This document shows, piece by piece, positions 16,778 to 23,041 of a stretch of 24,342 nt of DNA (within the stretch, counting starts at the first letter, position 1; each line of letters begins with the position of its first letter). The notes under the pieces were generated by a model. That model was not told the origin of the DNA. It saw nothing but the letters and a program-made list of their open reading frames with translations, and did no database searches. This stretch comes from Ectopseudomonas composti. Lineage in GTDB: Bacteria > Pseudomonadota > Gammaproteobacteria > Pseudomonadales > Pseudomonadaceae. The translations under genes and the position numbers were made by a program. The DNA is taken from positions 1 through 24,342 of the forward strand of contig CAMPIF010000009.1 of the NCBI GenBank assembly GCA_946886245.1, written 5' to 3'.

Positions 16778-17827
16778 TCAGAGGGTTTCGGGGACGCAGG
16801 CCTGGCCACTTTCCGCCGCCAGGCGGATGGCCTCGACCAGCGCCAGGGTGCGACCGGCATCGGCAGCGCTGACCAGCGGCTTAACCTGGCCACGGGCGAC
16901 CTGGACGAAATGCTGCAACTGGCGGTACAGGGCCTCGCCTGCGTCGAAGTGCTCCTGCACCTGCTGCAGCGGCTGGTGCCAGCCAGCGCCCGCCTCGCCG
17001 TAATGCCAGCGCTTGAGCTGCGGAATGCTCAGGGCGCCTCGGGTGCCGGCGAGCAAGTAACAGGGCTGATCGGCCTGATGCGGGTAGACCGGGTTCTCGC
17101 CGGAATCCAGCTCCCAGCTCCAGGGCGCAGCGACCGCATCGGAACCGGTCAGGCTGCCCAACGCGCCACCTTCGAACTGCAGCAGCACCGCCGCGCTGTC
17201 CTCGTTGGCGAAACCGCGTACGCCATTGCTGGTGATGGCTTGCACCTGACGCACTTCACCACACAGATGGCGCAGCAGATCGAGGTCATGAATCAGATTG
17301 GTCAGCAGCATTCCGGCACCGGCTTCGCGGCGCCAGGCGATGTCGTAGTAACTATCGGGTTTCTGCACCTGCCACAGCGCAGTCACCGTGGTCAGTCGGC
17401 CCAGAGCGCCCGCTTCGATCAACTCGCGGGCACGGGCGATCAGCGGATTGTGCCGGCGATGATGCCCCACCAGCACCGGCACGCCACTGCGTTCGCTGGC
17501 CGCAACCAGCTCGCGAACCTCGTCCAGGTGGATGCCCACCGGTTTTTCCAGCAGCACCGGCACGCCCGCTGCAATGCAGTCGAGCGCCGTACTGACATGC
17601 AGCGCATTGGGGTTGGCAACGATCACTGCTTCAGGCCGAACCTGCTCCAGCATCTGCTGGTGATCGGCGAAACAAGGCACGCCGCATTGCGCCGCAAACT
17701 CGGCGGCCTGAGGGCCGGGATCGGCGATGGCACAGAGTTGCGCTTCGGCCAGATTCTGCAGGTGCTGGTGGTGCTGACGGCCCATGACACCAGCGCCGAT
17801 CAGGGCAATACGCAGGGGGGAAATCAC
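16778..17827 (-). CDS. Gfo/Idh/MocA-family NAD(P)-dependent oxidoreductase
   Basis: The product is 349 residues from GTG 17827, with a GAGGA site 9 nt upstream supporting this non-ATG start. The N-terminal Rossmann fold has IALIGAGVMGRQHH (GxGxxG at 11-16) and the family EKPVG motif with Lys95. The C-terminal domain carries the catalytic-site segment TNLIHDLDLLRHL. Family members oxidise hydroxyls of sugars, inositols and related cyclitols with NAD(P). It leads a leftward operon with the TIM-barrel enzyme and DMT permease. Pairing of Gfo/Idh and TIM-barrel enzymes is typical of inositol- or sugar-type catabolism; here the neighbours are quinate/shikimate genes, so a cyclitol-like acid is a plausible substrate (inference). 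Confidence 0.92.
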   Translation of the reverse strand: MISPLRIALIGAGVMGRQHHQHLQNLAEAQLCAIADPGPQAAEFAAQCGVPCFADHQQMLEQVRPEAVIVANPNALHVSTALDCIAAGVPVLLEKPVGIHLDEVRELVAASERSGVPVLVGHHRRHNPLIARARELIEAGALGRLTTVTALWQVQKPDSYYDIAWRREAGAGMLLTNLIHDLDLLRHLCGEVRQVQAITSNGVRGFANEDSAAVLLQFEGGALGSLTGSDAVAAPWSWELDSGENPVYPHQADQPCYLLAGTRGALSIPQLKRWHYGEAGAGWHQPLQQVQEHFDAGEALYRQLQHFVQVARGQVKPLVSAADAGRTLALVEAIRLAAESGQACVPETL

Positions 17828-17858
17828 GCGTTGATCCTCTTTTTGTCGTATTTGCGCG

Positions 17859-17894
17859 GGCGCTGCCTGGGAGGTCCTGCAGCGCCTCTTTTTT
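17859..17894 (+). terminator. terminator-like hairpin in the leader of the Gfo/Idh operon (active orientation is antisense)
   Basis: GGCGCTGC (17859-17866) pairs perfectly with GCAGCGCC (17879-17886), and TCTTTTTT follows on the plus strand. No plus-strand gene lies upstream, so it would insulate against antisense transcription. In the sense (minus) direction it is a 5'-UTR hairpin about 32 nt before the GTG. Confidence 0.55.
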
Positions 17895-17896
17895 AA

Positions 17897-17925
17897 TTTA
17901 GAACTCAGTTCCAGAAAAATCGCAA
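17897..17925 (-). promoter_or_regulatory. candidate promoter of the Gfo/Idh operon
   Basis: On the minus strand TTGCGA (17925-17920) and TCTAAA (17902-17897) are 17 bp apart, each four of six against consensus. A 15-bp imperfect palindrome overlaps the -10. Confidence 0.4.
17899..17913. promoter_or_regulatory. 15-bp palindromic operator candidate overlapping the Gfo/Idh promoter
   Basis: TAGAACTCAGTTCCA has perfect GAACT-C-AGTTC arms plus outer T/A pairs. The shape recalls TGGAA(N5)TTCCA sites of IclR-family regulators. Its position over the -10 suggests repression. Confidence 0.4.
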
Positions 17926-17988
17926 GCGCGAATTGGGACTAACGGATTGCCCTTGATCGGAAGTCGGCGAGAGGAAGAAGTTGAAGCC

Positions 17989-18009
17989 GGTGCGCGCGGC
18001 GCACCCTAC
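17989..18009 (-). repeat. GTAGGGTGCGC hairpin repeat, inverted copy
   Basis: Read on the minus strand this is GTAGGGTGCGCCGCGCGCACC, the same hairpin element (GGTGCGC/GCGCACC) that opens each of the three tandem units to its right, in the opposite orientation. Confidence 0.7.
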
Positions 18010-18055
18010 AAGCTAGTCGCATCAACCGATGCATTGCGCCCGTGCCGACTCAGTA

Positions 18056-18229
18056 CGTAGGGTGCGCCGTGCGCACCAGAACCGACGGAAGCATCGGATT
18101 CGGCATCAGTCCGCAGATTACCTGCCGGCGCGACGGAGCCACGAAGGGCGCTGATTCGCGGCTGAAGCGGAGTGCCGCCCAGCCGCTCCTACGATGAGGT
18201 GGGCGTGCCGCTCTCCAAGCGATCAGTAC
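18056..18229. repeat. degenerate tandem unit A
   Basis: The unit opens with CGTAGGGTGCGCCGTGCGCAC and continues with a long stretch nearly identical to unit B (CGACGGAAGCATCGGAT and so on). It then has a REP-like element interrupted by 15 bp (18168-18182) and a GGGCGTGCCGC spacer ending at GATCAG, where the iclR-tail similarity of unit B begins but is absent here. Confidence 0.75.
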
Positions 18230-18434
18230 CGTAGGGTGCGCCGTGCGCACCAGAACCGACGGAAGCATCGGATCCGGCATCAGCCCGCAGATCAGCTGCA
18301 GGCGCGACGGTGCCACGAAGGACGCTGATTCGCGGCTGAAGCCGCTCCCACGGTGAGCTGGGCGTGCCGCTTGCTAACCGATCAGGCGAACAGCTCGGAG
18401 GCCGGGCTCGCAGCGGACAACTCGTCGGCAGTTT
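18230..18434. repeat. degenerate tandem unit B
   Basis: This 205-bp unit has the same opening hairpin as A and C. It includes one REP copy at 18329-18351 (TTCGCGGCTGAAGCCGCTCC core), the GGGCGTGCCGCTTGCTA spacer, and then a ghost of the 3' end of iclR (18382-18429). Confidence 0.75.
18382..18429 (-). pseudogene. ghost copy of the iclR 3' end (last 15 codons plus stop)
   Basis: Read on the minus strand this encodes ADELSAASPASELFA and a TGA, against AAELSAASPASELFA at the true end of the iclR gene (18573-18620). Eight of the 15 codons differ, seven of them synonymously. The similarity extends past the stop through the spacer but ends abruptly on the 5' side in the next repeat unit. It is an orphan 3' fragment with no start. 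Confidence 0.8.
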
Positions 18435-18572
18435 CGTAGGGTGCGCCGCGCGCACCGGAACCAGCAGAGGAATCGGATTTGGCAGACCGTAGGAGCGGCT
18501 TCAGCCGCGAAGGGTGCTGATTCGCGGCTAAAGCCGCTCCTACACGGGCTGGGCGTGTCGCTTGCTACCTGT
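18435..18572. repeat. degenerate tandem unit C, adjoining iclR
   Basis: The unit opens with CGTAGGGTGCGCCGCGCGCAC, contains the REPIN at 18489-18543, and then the GGGCGTGTCGCTTGCTA spacer that leads directly into the real iclR stop codon. Relative to B it has the paired REP instead of a single one. Confidence 0.72.
18489..18543. repeat. REPIN: two inverted REP sequences
   Basis: GTAGGAGCGGCTTCAGCCGC (18489 on) and its inverted partner ending GCCGCTCCTAC (18521-18543) are separated by 9 bp. Each arm is itself a GCGGCT/AGCCGC palindrome. This is the standard Pseudomonas REP doublet, mobilised by RAYT proteins; no RAYT gene is in the window. Confidence 0.85.
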
Positions 18573-19349
18573 TCAGGCGAACAGTTCGGAAGCAGGGCTG
18601 GCGGCGGACAGCTCGGCAGCGGCGGCCAGCAGCTCAGGCGCCAATTGCTCGATACGCGTCAGAGGCATACGAGCACTGGGCCCGGCAATGCTGAGCACGC
18701 CGATTACCCGTTCCTCGACGGGGTGACGCACCACCGCGGCCAGCGCAGCGGTACCCAGCGACGAACTTTCCATCACCCAGGCGTATCCCTGCTGCCGCGC
18801 CAGGATCAGGCGCTGCAGCAGTTCCTGTTGGTTATGCGGCGCATTGGGGCCGAAGTCGGCAGGATCGGCGATGCCCTGCCGCGCCACCAACGCCAGAGCC
18901 TCTGCGTCGCTCATGCTGGCCAGCCAGGCATGCCCGGAGGCGGTGTAGAACAGCGGTGCGTCACGTCCCATGTCCGGGTCGTAACGCAGACCGGAGCGAG
19001 CCCCCTGGCTCTTGGCGATCCAGGTCTGGCGCTCGCCCTCGATCACGCCCAGGCGCACCAGCTCGCCGCTGGTTTCAGCCAGCCCATCGAGAATCGGCTG
19101 CACCACGTCGGCGCCGCTGTTGGCCAGATAGCGAAAACCCAGCGCTACCAGTTTGGTCGAGAGCCGATAGCGACTGGTGAGCGCATCCTGGCGCACATAG
19201 CCCAGACGCATCAGCTCGGCGAGCATGCGATGCGTGGCGCTCTTGGGAATATCCAGCTCATCGGCCAGGGCCTGCATCTGCATGCCACGGGCATCGCGAG
19301 TGAGGCTTTCGAGAAGGCTGAGCGCGCGTTCGATCTGACTGCCGGCCAT
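18573..19349 (-). CDS. IclR-family transcriptional regulator
   Basis: The product is 258 residues from the ATG at 19349, with an AGGA site 9 nt upstream; the frame upstream to 19469 overlaps the promoter region and is not family-like. The N-terminal winged helix-turn-helix starts SQIERALSLLESLTRD and includes MQALADELDIPKSATHRMLAELMRLGYV. The C-terminal effector domain has LFYTASGHAWLASMSD and the closing VIGVLSIAGPSARM segment. It is divergent from the TctBAC uptake operon and upstream of the Gfo/Idh operon. A PcaR-like 15-bp palindrome in front of it and another in front of quiC suggest it controls both, perhaps with a TetR partner. Its 3' end is duplicated downstream. Confidence 0.93.
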   Translation of the reverse strand: MAGSQIERALSLLESLTRDARGMQMQALADELDIPKSATHRMLAELMRLGYVRQDALTSRYRLSTKLVALGFRYLANSGADVVQPILDGLAETSGELVRLGVIEGERQTWIAKSQGARSGLRYDPDMGRDAPLFYTASGHAWLASMSDAEALALVARQGIADPADFGPNAPHNQQELLQRLILARQQGYAWVMESSSLGTAALAAVVRHPVEERVIGVLSIAGPSARMPLTRIEQLAPELLAAAAELSAASPASELFA

Positions 19350-19472
19350 GAGAATGTCCTGAAAAATTTGCGCCGATTCTAAGAGACAAGCGCCCGGTGA
19401 CGCGAGCCAGACCGGCGCCTGCCTCTGGATGCTGGGCCACGGACGCGCGATACTGCCAGCGCGACGCACAAT

Positions 19473-19490
19473 GTACTAACCGGTTCGTTC
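19473..19490 (-). promoter_or_regulatory. 18-bp palindromic operator, copy 3 (iclR-tct intergenic)
   Basis: Read toward iclR the site is GAACGAACCGGTTAGTAC followed by ATTGT, matching copy 1 (AACCAGTTAGTACATTTT) closely. It is the most symmetrical of the three copies and lies 123 bp upstream of the iclR ATG. Confidence 0.6.
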
Positions 19491-19492
19491 TT

Positions 19493-19507
19493 GTTCGGTT
19501 ATCGAAC
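19493..19507. promoter_or_regulatory. 15-bp IclR/PcaR-type palindrome (iclR-tct intergenic)
   Basis: GTTCGGTTATCGAAC has perfect GTTCG/CGAAC arms and differs from the quiC-promoter palindrome at two central positions. It stands 2 bp from the 18-bp operator, in the same order as at quiC. Confidence 0.58.
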
Positions 19508-19647
19508 AAAACCCCGTTTAGCGAATTGAAATGGCCAGCCTGGTCGGCCCACTATTCCTACCACGCCTGAAATCGAAGTGATCTTCTGCCTGGTGCATCA
19601 CGCTTCGAATGTTTCAGCAGCCAATAAATATAAGAAGGTCAATTGTC

Positions 19648-19863
19648 ATGTCACAGCCTATGCACCTGCGTGCCCCGGCCACCCCTGCCACAGCGAGGAT
19701 CGCTCCTCGTCCGGCGCCCAGCTCGTTGCTCGACGACTGGTCTTCTCTATCCACTCTGGCCATGCCCGTCCTCGCCCCTGCCCATCAGGGCATGCGCAAG
19801 GTCTCCTGGCGGCGCCTGATCAGCGCGCTGACAGCCAAACGGCAGCCTGCGTGCGAATCCTGA
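19648..19863 (+). CDS. small hypothetical ORF upstream of tctB
   Basis: This is a 71-codon frame (MSQPMHLRAPATPATARIAP...) with an AAGAAGG ribosome site 7-8 nt before the ATG and a stop 39 bp before tctB. The product is basic, alanine/proline-rich at the start, has no predicted membrane segment and matches nothing I recognise. The mRNA over its second half can form two mutually exclusive hairpins (CATGCCC/GGGCATG at 19761-19794 and CCCTG/CAGGG at 19776-19790). It may be a real small protein, a leader ORF coupled to tctB, or chance. Confidence 0.4.
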   Translation: MSQPMHLRAPATPATARIAPRPAPSSLLDDWSSLSTLAMPVLAPAHQGMRKVSWRRLISALTAKRQPACES

Positions 19864-19902
19864 CCAGCCCCACCTCCTCCCCAACCCTGTCGGAGCGATA
19901 GC

Positions 19903-20373
19903 ATGAACAAGACAGACAAGATGCTGGTCGGCGAGCGCACCTTCTGTGTCCTGCTGTTACTGGCCAGCCTGGTGGTGTTCTACCTGGCTTACCAGATTTC
20001 CGGTTTCTCCTCGATCAATTCCCCCGGAGCATTTCCCATCGGCGTCGCGCTGGTGATGATCCTCTCTGCGGTGAAGATCGGCGTCGAGCTGATCGGTAAG
20101 GCCAAACCCGACAGCAGCGGCTGGCTGGATGCCTTCCAGCAGTTTCGCGACACCCACTTCCCGCGCCGCACACTGGTCTTCGGCCTGCTGGCCGTGGCGT
20201 ATCTGGCGGCGATCCAGTGGGTCAGTTTCTACGTCAGTACTTTCCTTTTTCTGGTGCTGTCGATCGTTTACCTGCGCAAAGGCCGCGTACTCAACGCCAT
20301 CCTGATCGCAGCTGTGTTGCTGGTGCTGATCTATCTGCTGTTCAGCCTGGCGTTCAGCGTTTACCTGCCATAA
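19903..20373 (+). CDS. TctB-family small membrane subunit of a tripartite tricarboxylate-type transporter
   Basis: This 156-residue membrane protein has four hydrophobic helices, at about 10-30, 40-60, 88-115 and 125-150. The first is FCVLLLLASLVVFYLAYQI and the last two flank the short loop YLRKGRVLN. It is the small inner-membrane subunit of TTT secondary transporters, which use an ion gradient and a periplasmic binding protein to import carboxylates. A GGAG site 8 nt upstream sets the start. tctA begins 13 nt after its stop. The gene order here is B-A-C. Confidence 0.9.
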   Translation: MNKTDKMLVGERTFCVLLLLASLVVFYLAYQISGFSSINSPGAFPIGVALVMILSAVKIGVELIGKAKPDSSGWLDAFQQFRDTHFPRRTLVFGLLAVAYLAAIQWVSFYVSTFLFLVLSIVYLRKGRVLNAILIAAVLLVLIYLLFSLAFSVYLP

Positions 20374-20386
20374 CGAGGCACCCGAG

Positions 20387-21901
20387 ATGAGCGATACCCT
20401 TTCCTACCTGCTGATGGCCTGGAGCGATCCGCAGCTGCTGATGCTGACTGCGCTGGGCACCTTTGCCGGCATCTATATCGGCGCCATCCCGGGCCTGTCG
20501 GTGACCATGGCAGTGTCCATCCTGGTGTCCTTCACCTTCTCCTGGGAGGTCAACGATGCGCTGGCGCTGATCGTCGGTATCTTCATCGGCGGCGTTTACG
20601 GTGGCTCGCGCAGCGCCATCCTGCTGAACATCCCCGGCGCGCCCTCCTCGGTGGCCACGGCCTTCGACGGCTACCCGCTGGCACAACAGGGCGAAGCCGG
20701 TCGCGCCATCGGCCTGAGCACCGTGATGTCGGTGGTCGGCGGTATCGTCGGCACCATCATGCTCGCCAGCGCGGCACCGCTGATCGGCGAACTGGCCCTG
20801 CGCTTCGCCCCGCGCGACTACTTCCTGGTCGCCGCCATCGGCCTGCTGTTGGTCGGCAGCCTGGCCGAAGGCTCGCTGGCAAAAGGCATCTTCGCCGCCG
20901 GCCTGGGCGCGGTGATCGGCCTGGTCGGTATGGACCCGGTCACTGCGCAAGGGCGTTTCACCCTGGGCCAGGTCGAACTGATGGGCGGCATCCACTACGT
21001 GGTGCTGATGATTGGCCTGTTCGGCGTCGCCGAGGCCTTCTATCAACTGCATAACCTCGACAGCCCGGTAGTCCGCCAGAAGGTGGACAAGATCCTGCCG
21101 TCCTTCGCCATGGTGCTGAAATTCCTCCCGTTGTCGATCCGCACCTCGATCATTGGTGTCATCGTCGGCGTGCTGCCGGGCGTCGGCGGCGACATCGCGG
21201 CGCTGATGGCCTATGACCACGCCAAGCGCACCGTGAAAAATCCGTCCAGGCCGTTCGGCAAAGGTGCCTACGAAGGCCTGGTAGCCCCGGAAACCGCCAA
21301 CAGCGCGGCGGTCGGTGGCGCCTACGTGCCGATGCTGACGCTGGGCATGCCCGGTGATGCAGTCACCGCAGTGATCATCGGCGCCCTGGTGGTGCATGGC
21401 CTCAATCCCGGCCCGATGCTGATGGTGGAAAACCCGCACATCTTCTACTTCACCGTCGGCAACCTGCTGCTGGCCAACGTGTTTCTGATGATCTTCGGCC
21501 TGATGGGCATCAAGCTCTTCGCCAAGTTCGTGGAAATGCCCAAGGCCGTGCTGATTCCACTGATCCTGGTGCTCTGCGTGGTCGGTACCTACTCGATCAA
21601 CAGCAGCATGACCGAGGTGTACTGGATGCTCGGTTTCGGGGTACTCGGTTATCTGCTGAAGATCTTTGGCTTCCAGATGGGCCCGATCATCCTCGGCGCC
21701 ATCCTCGGCCCACTGATGGACACCTCGTACCGCCAGGCCATGTCCTCGGCCGGTGACAACCCGGTGGAGCTGCTGCAAGGGCTGGTCACCAGCCCGCTGT
21801 CGCTGATCCTCAGCGCCGCGGTGGTGCTGATCCTGCTGGGCAACACCCCGCTGTTGAAGAAACTCAAGAGCAAGTTCAGCCCCGCTTCGGCGCGCGGCTG
21901 A
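20387..21901 (+). CDS. TctA-family large membrane subunit of a tripartite tricarboxylate-type transporter
   Basis: This 504-residue, highly hydrophobic protein has about 11-12 helices. Family hallmarks are the glycine-rich GGVYGGSRSAILLNIPGAPSSVATAFDGYP region at about residues 70-98 and the second repeat's LPGVGGDIAALMAYDHAK and PETANSAAVGGAYVPMLTLGMPGD. It forms the translocation pore of the carboxylate importer with TctB. A GAGG ribosome site precedes the ATG. Substrate is unknown; quinate, shikimate, 3-dehydroshikimate or an aromatic acid is suggested only by the neighbours. Full length, no disruption. Confidence 0.95.
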   Translation: MSDTLSYLLMAWSDPQLLMLTALGTFAGIYIGAIPGLSVTMAVSILVSFTFSWEVNDALALIVGIFIGGVYGGSRSAILLNIPGAPSSVATAFDGYPLAQQGEAGRAIGLSTVMSVVGGIVGTIMLASAAPLIGELALRFAPRDYFLVAAIGLLLVGSLAEGSLAKGIFAAGLGAVIGLVGMDPVTAQGRFTLGQVELMGGIHYVVLMIGLFGVAEAFYQLHNLDSPVVRQKVDKILPSFAMVLKFLPLSIRTSIIGVIVGVLPGVGGDIAALMAYDHAKRTVKNPSRPFGKGAYEGLVAPETANSAAVGGAYVPMLTLGMPGDAVTAVIIGALVVHGLNPGPMLMVENPHIFYFTVGNLLLANVFLMIFGLMGIKLFAKFVEMPKAVLIPLILVLCVVGTYSINSSMTEVYWMLGFGVLGYLLKIFGFQMGPIILGAILGPLMDTSYRQAMSSAGDNPVELLQGLVTSPLSLILSAAVVLILLGNTPLLKKLKSKFSPASARG

Positions 21902-21968
21902 CACCCAGGTTCCAAGGCGTGCCCCGGCCGACAGGGGCTCACAACAACAACCGATGGAGAGTCTCCAC

Positions 21969-22970
21969 ATGTTCAAATCGCTACTGACTGGCGCCGCTCT
22001 CGGACTCAGCGCCCTCACCATGGCCCTGCCAGCCCACGCCGAATACCCCGAGCGCAGCATCCAGGCGGTCATTCCCTGGGGTGCAGGCGGCGCCACCGAC
22101 AACGTCATGCGCAGCCTGACTCCGTACGTGGAGAAGGAACTGGGCGGCAAGTTCATCCTCAACAACCGCCCGGGTGGCACCGCCGTGATCGGCAGCACCC
22201 ACGTCATGCAGCAGCGTCCGAACGGCTACACCGTCCTGCTCGGCGCCGAGAACCCGCAGCTCTACAAAGTGCTGAAACTCGCCGACTTCGATTACGCCGA
22301 CTTCTACCCGGTCAACATCATCGGCCAGAACGTGGTGGTGATCGCCGCCAACGCCGACGCGCCGTTCAACAACATGGCCGAGCTGATGGCCGCAGCCAAG
22401 GCCAACCCGGACACCCTGCGCATGGGCTCCACCGGCGCCGGCGGCCTGCCGAGCACCGTCAGCGCGATGATCAACGCGGTGGACGAGCTGAAAGTGCGTG
22501 AAGTGACCTTCGGTGGCGACGGCCCCGGCATCACTGCACTGATGGGCAAGCACATCGACTTCATGCCCCTGAGCCTGGCCGCCGCCCGCGAACTGGTACG
22601 CAGCGGCAAGCTCAAGGCCCTGGCCGTGTTCGCCACCGAGGAAACCCCGGAACTGCCGGGCGTGGAGCCGATCACCAAGTCCCTGCCGGCCATCGCCGAG
22701 TACCTGCCGTGGGGCCCGTTCTGGGGCGCCTTCGTGCACAAGGACACCCCGGACGACGTCAAGCAGAAGCTGGTCGACGCCTACGCCAAGGCAGTTGCCA
22801 ACCCCGAGTTCCAGGGCTTTTTGAAGAACTTCGGCGCGCAGAGCCTGAACCTCAACGGCGCCGAAGCTGAAGAGTTCCTCAAGCGCTGGCAGTCGGTCAC
22901 CACCTGGTCGATGTACAAGGCCAAGGCCATCGAAATTTCCCCGGACTCGGTCGGCATCGCCAAGCCCTGA
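21969..22970 (+). CDS. TctC-family periplasmic solute-binding protein
   Basis: The product is 333 residues from the ATG at 21969, chosen because GGAGAG lies 9 nt upstream and MFKSLLTGAALGLSALTMALPAHA is a clean signal peptide with cleavage after AHA. The mature protein begins EYPERSIQAVIPWGAGGATDNVMR, the usual TctC/Bug start where the carboxylate-binding loop lies; NRPGGTAVIGSTHV follows. It delivers substrate to TctAB in the periplasm. The gene is last of the operon and is followed by a 9-bp-stem hairpin. Bug-type proteins bind varied carboxylates, so the ligand cannot be named. Confidence 0.94.
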   Translation: MFKSLLTGAALGLSALTMALPAHAEYPERSIQAVIPWGAGGATDNVMRSLTPYVEKELGGKFILNNRPGGTAVIGSTHVMQQRPNGYTVLLGAENPQLYKVLKLADFDYADFYPVNIIGQNVVVIAANADAPFNNMAELMAAAKANPDTLRMGSTGAGGLPSTVSAMINAVDELKVREVTFGGDGPGITALMGKHIDFMPLSLAAARELVRSGKLKALAVFATEETPELPGVEPITKSLPAIAEYLPWGPFWGAFVHKDTPDDVKQKLVDAYAKAVANPEFQGFLKNFGAQSLNLNGAEAEEFLKRWQSVTTWSMYKAKAIEISPDSVGIAKP

Positions 22971-22979
22971 CCTTCCCCA

Positions 22980-23008
22980 GCGGGTGCCTTCGGCGCCTGC
23001 CTCTCTTT
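22980..23008 (+). terminator. terminator after the tct operon
   Basis: GCGGGTGCC (22980-22988) pairs with GGCGCCTGC (22992-23000), including two G-U pairs, around a 3-nt loop and is followed by CTCTCTTT. It ends the rightward operon before the convergent AraC gene. Confidence 0.65.
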
Positions 23009-23041
23009 CGCCTGCATTGCTGCTCAGCGATGCAGGCGAAA
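23006..23041. terminator. 12-bp perfect inverted repeat at the 3' end of the AraC gene
   Basis: TTTCGCCTGCAT (23006-23017) and ATGCAGGCGAAA (23030-23041) flank 12 nt. The right arm encodes the last residues of the AraC protein (FRLH) and its stop codon is in the loop. There is no U tract on either strand, so efficient intrinsic termination is doubtful. Confidence 0.45.

Noticed and set aside
17936..17953. GGACTAACGGATTGCCCT as a fourth copy of the 18-bp operator
   Set aside because: Only the ACTAAC half matches well; the second half-site is lost, so it is mentioned only as a weak relative.
18050..18455. Two overlapping 88-codon minus-strand frames within the repeat cluster
   Set aside because: Their translations repeat (LICGLMPDPMLPSVLVRTAHPT) only because the DNA units repeat. 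They are open by composition and lack ribosome sites.
18056..18572. CRISPR array
   Set aside because: The repeats are long, degenerate, irregularly spaced and contain REP hairpins; there are no short identical repeats with unique spacers and no cas genes.
20354..22207. 617-codon minus-strand frame opposite tctA and tctC
   Set aside because: It crosses two well-defined genes, is His/Gln/Asp-rich nonsense and has no start signal.
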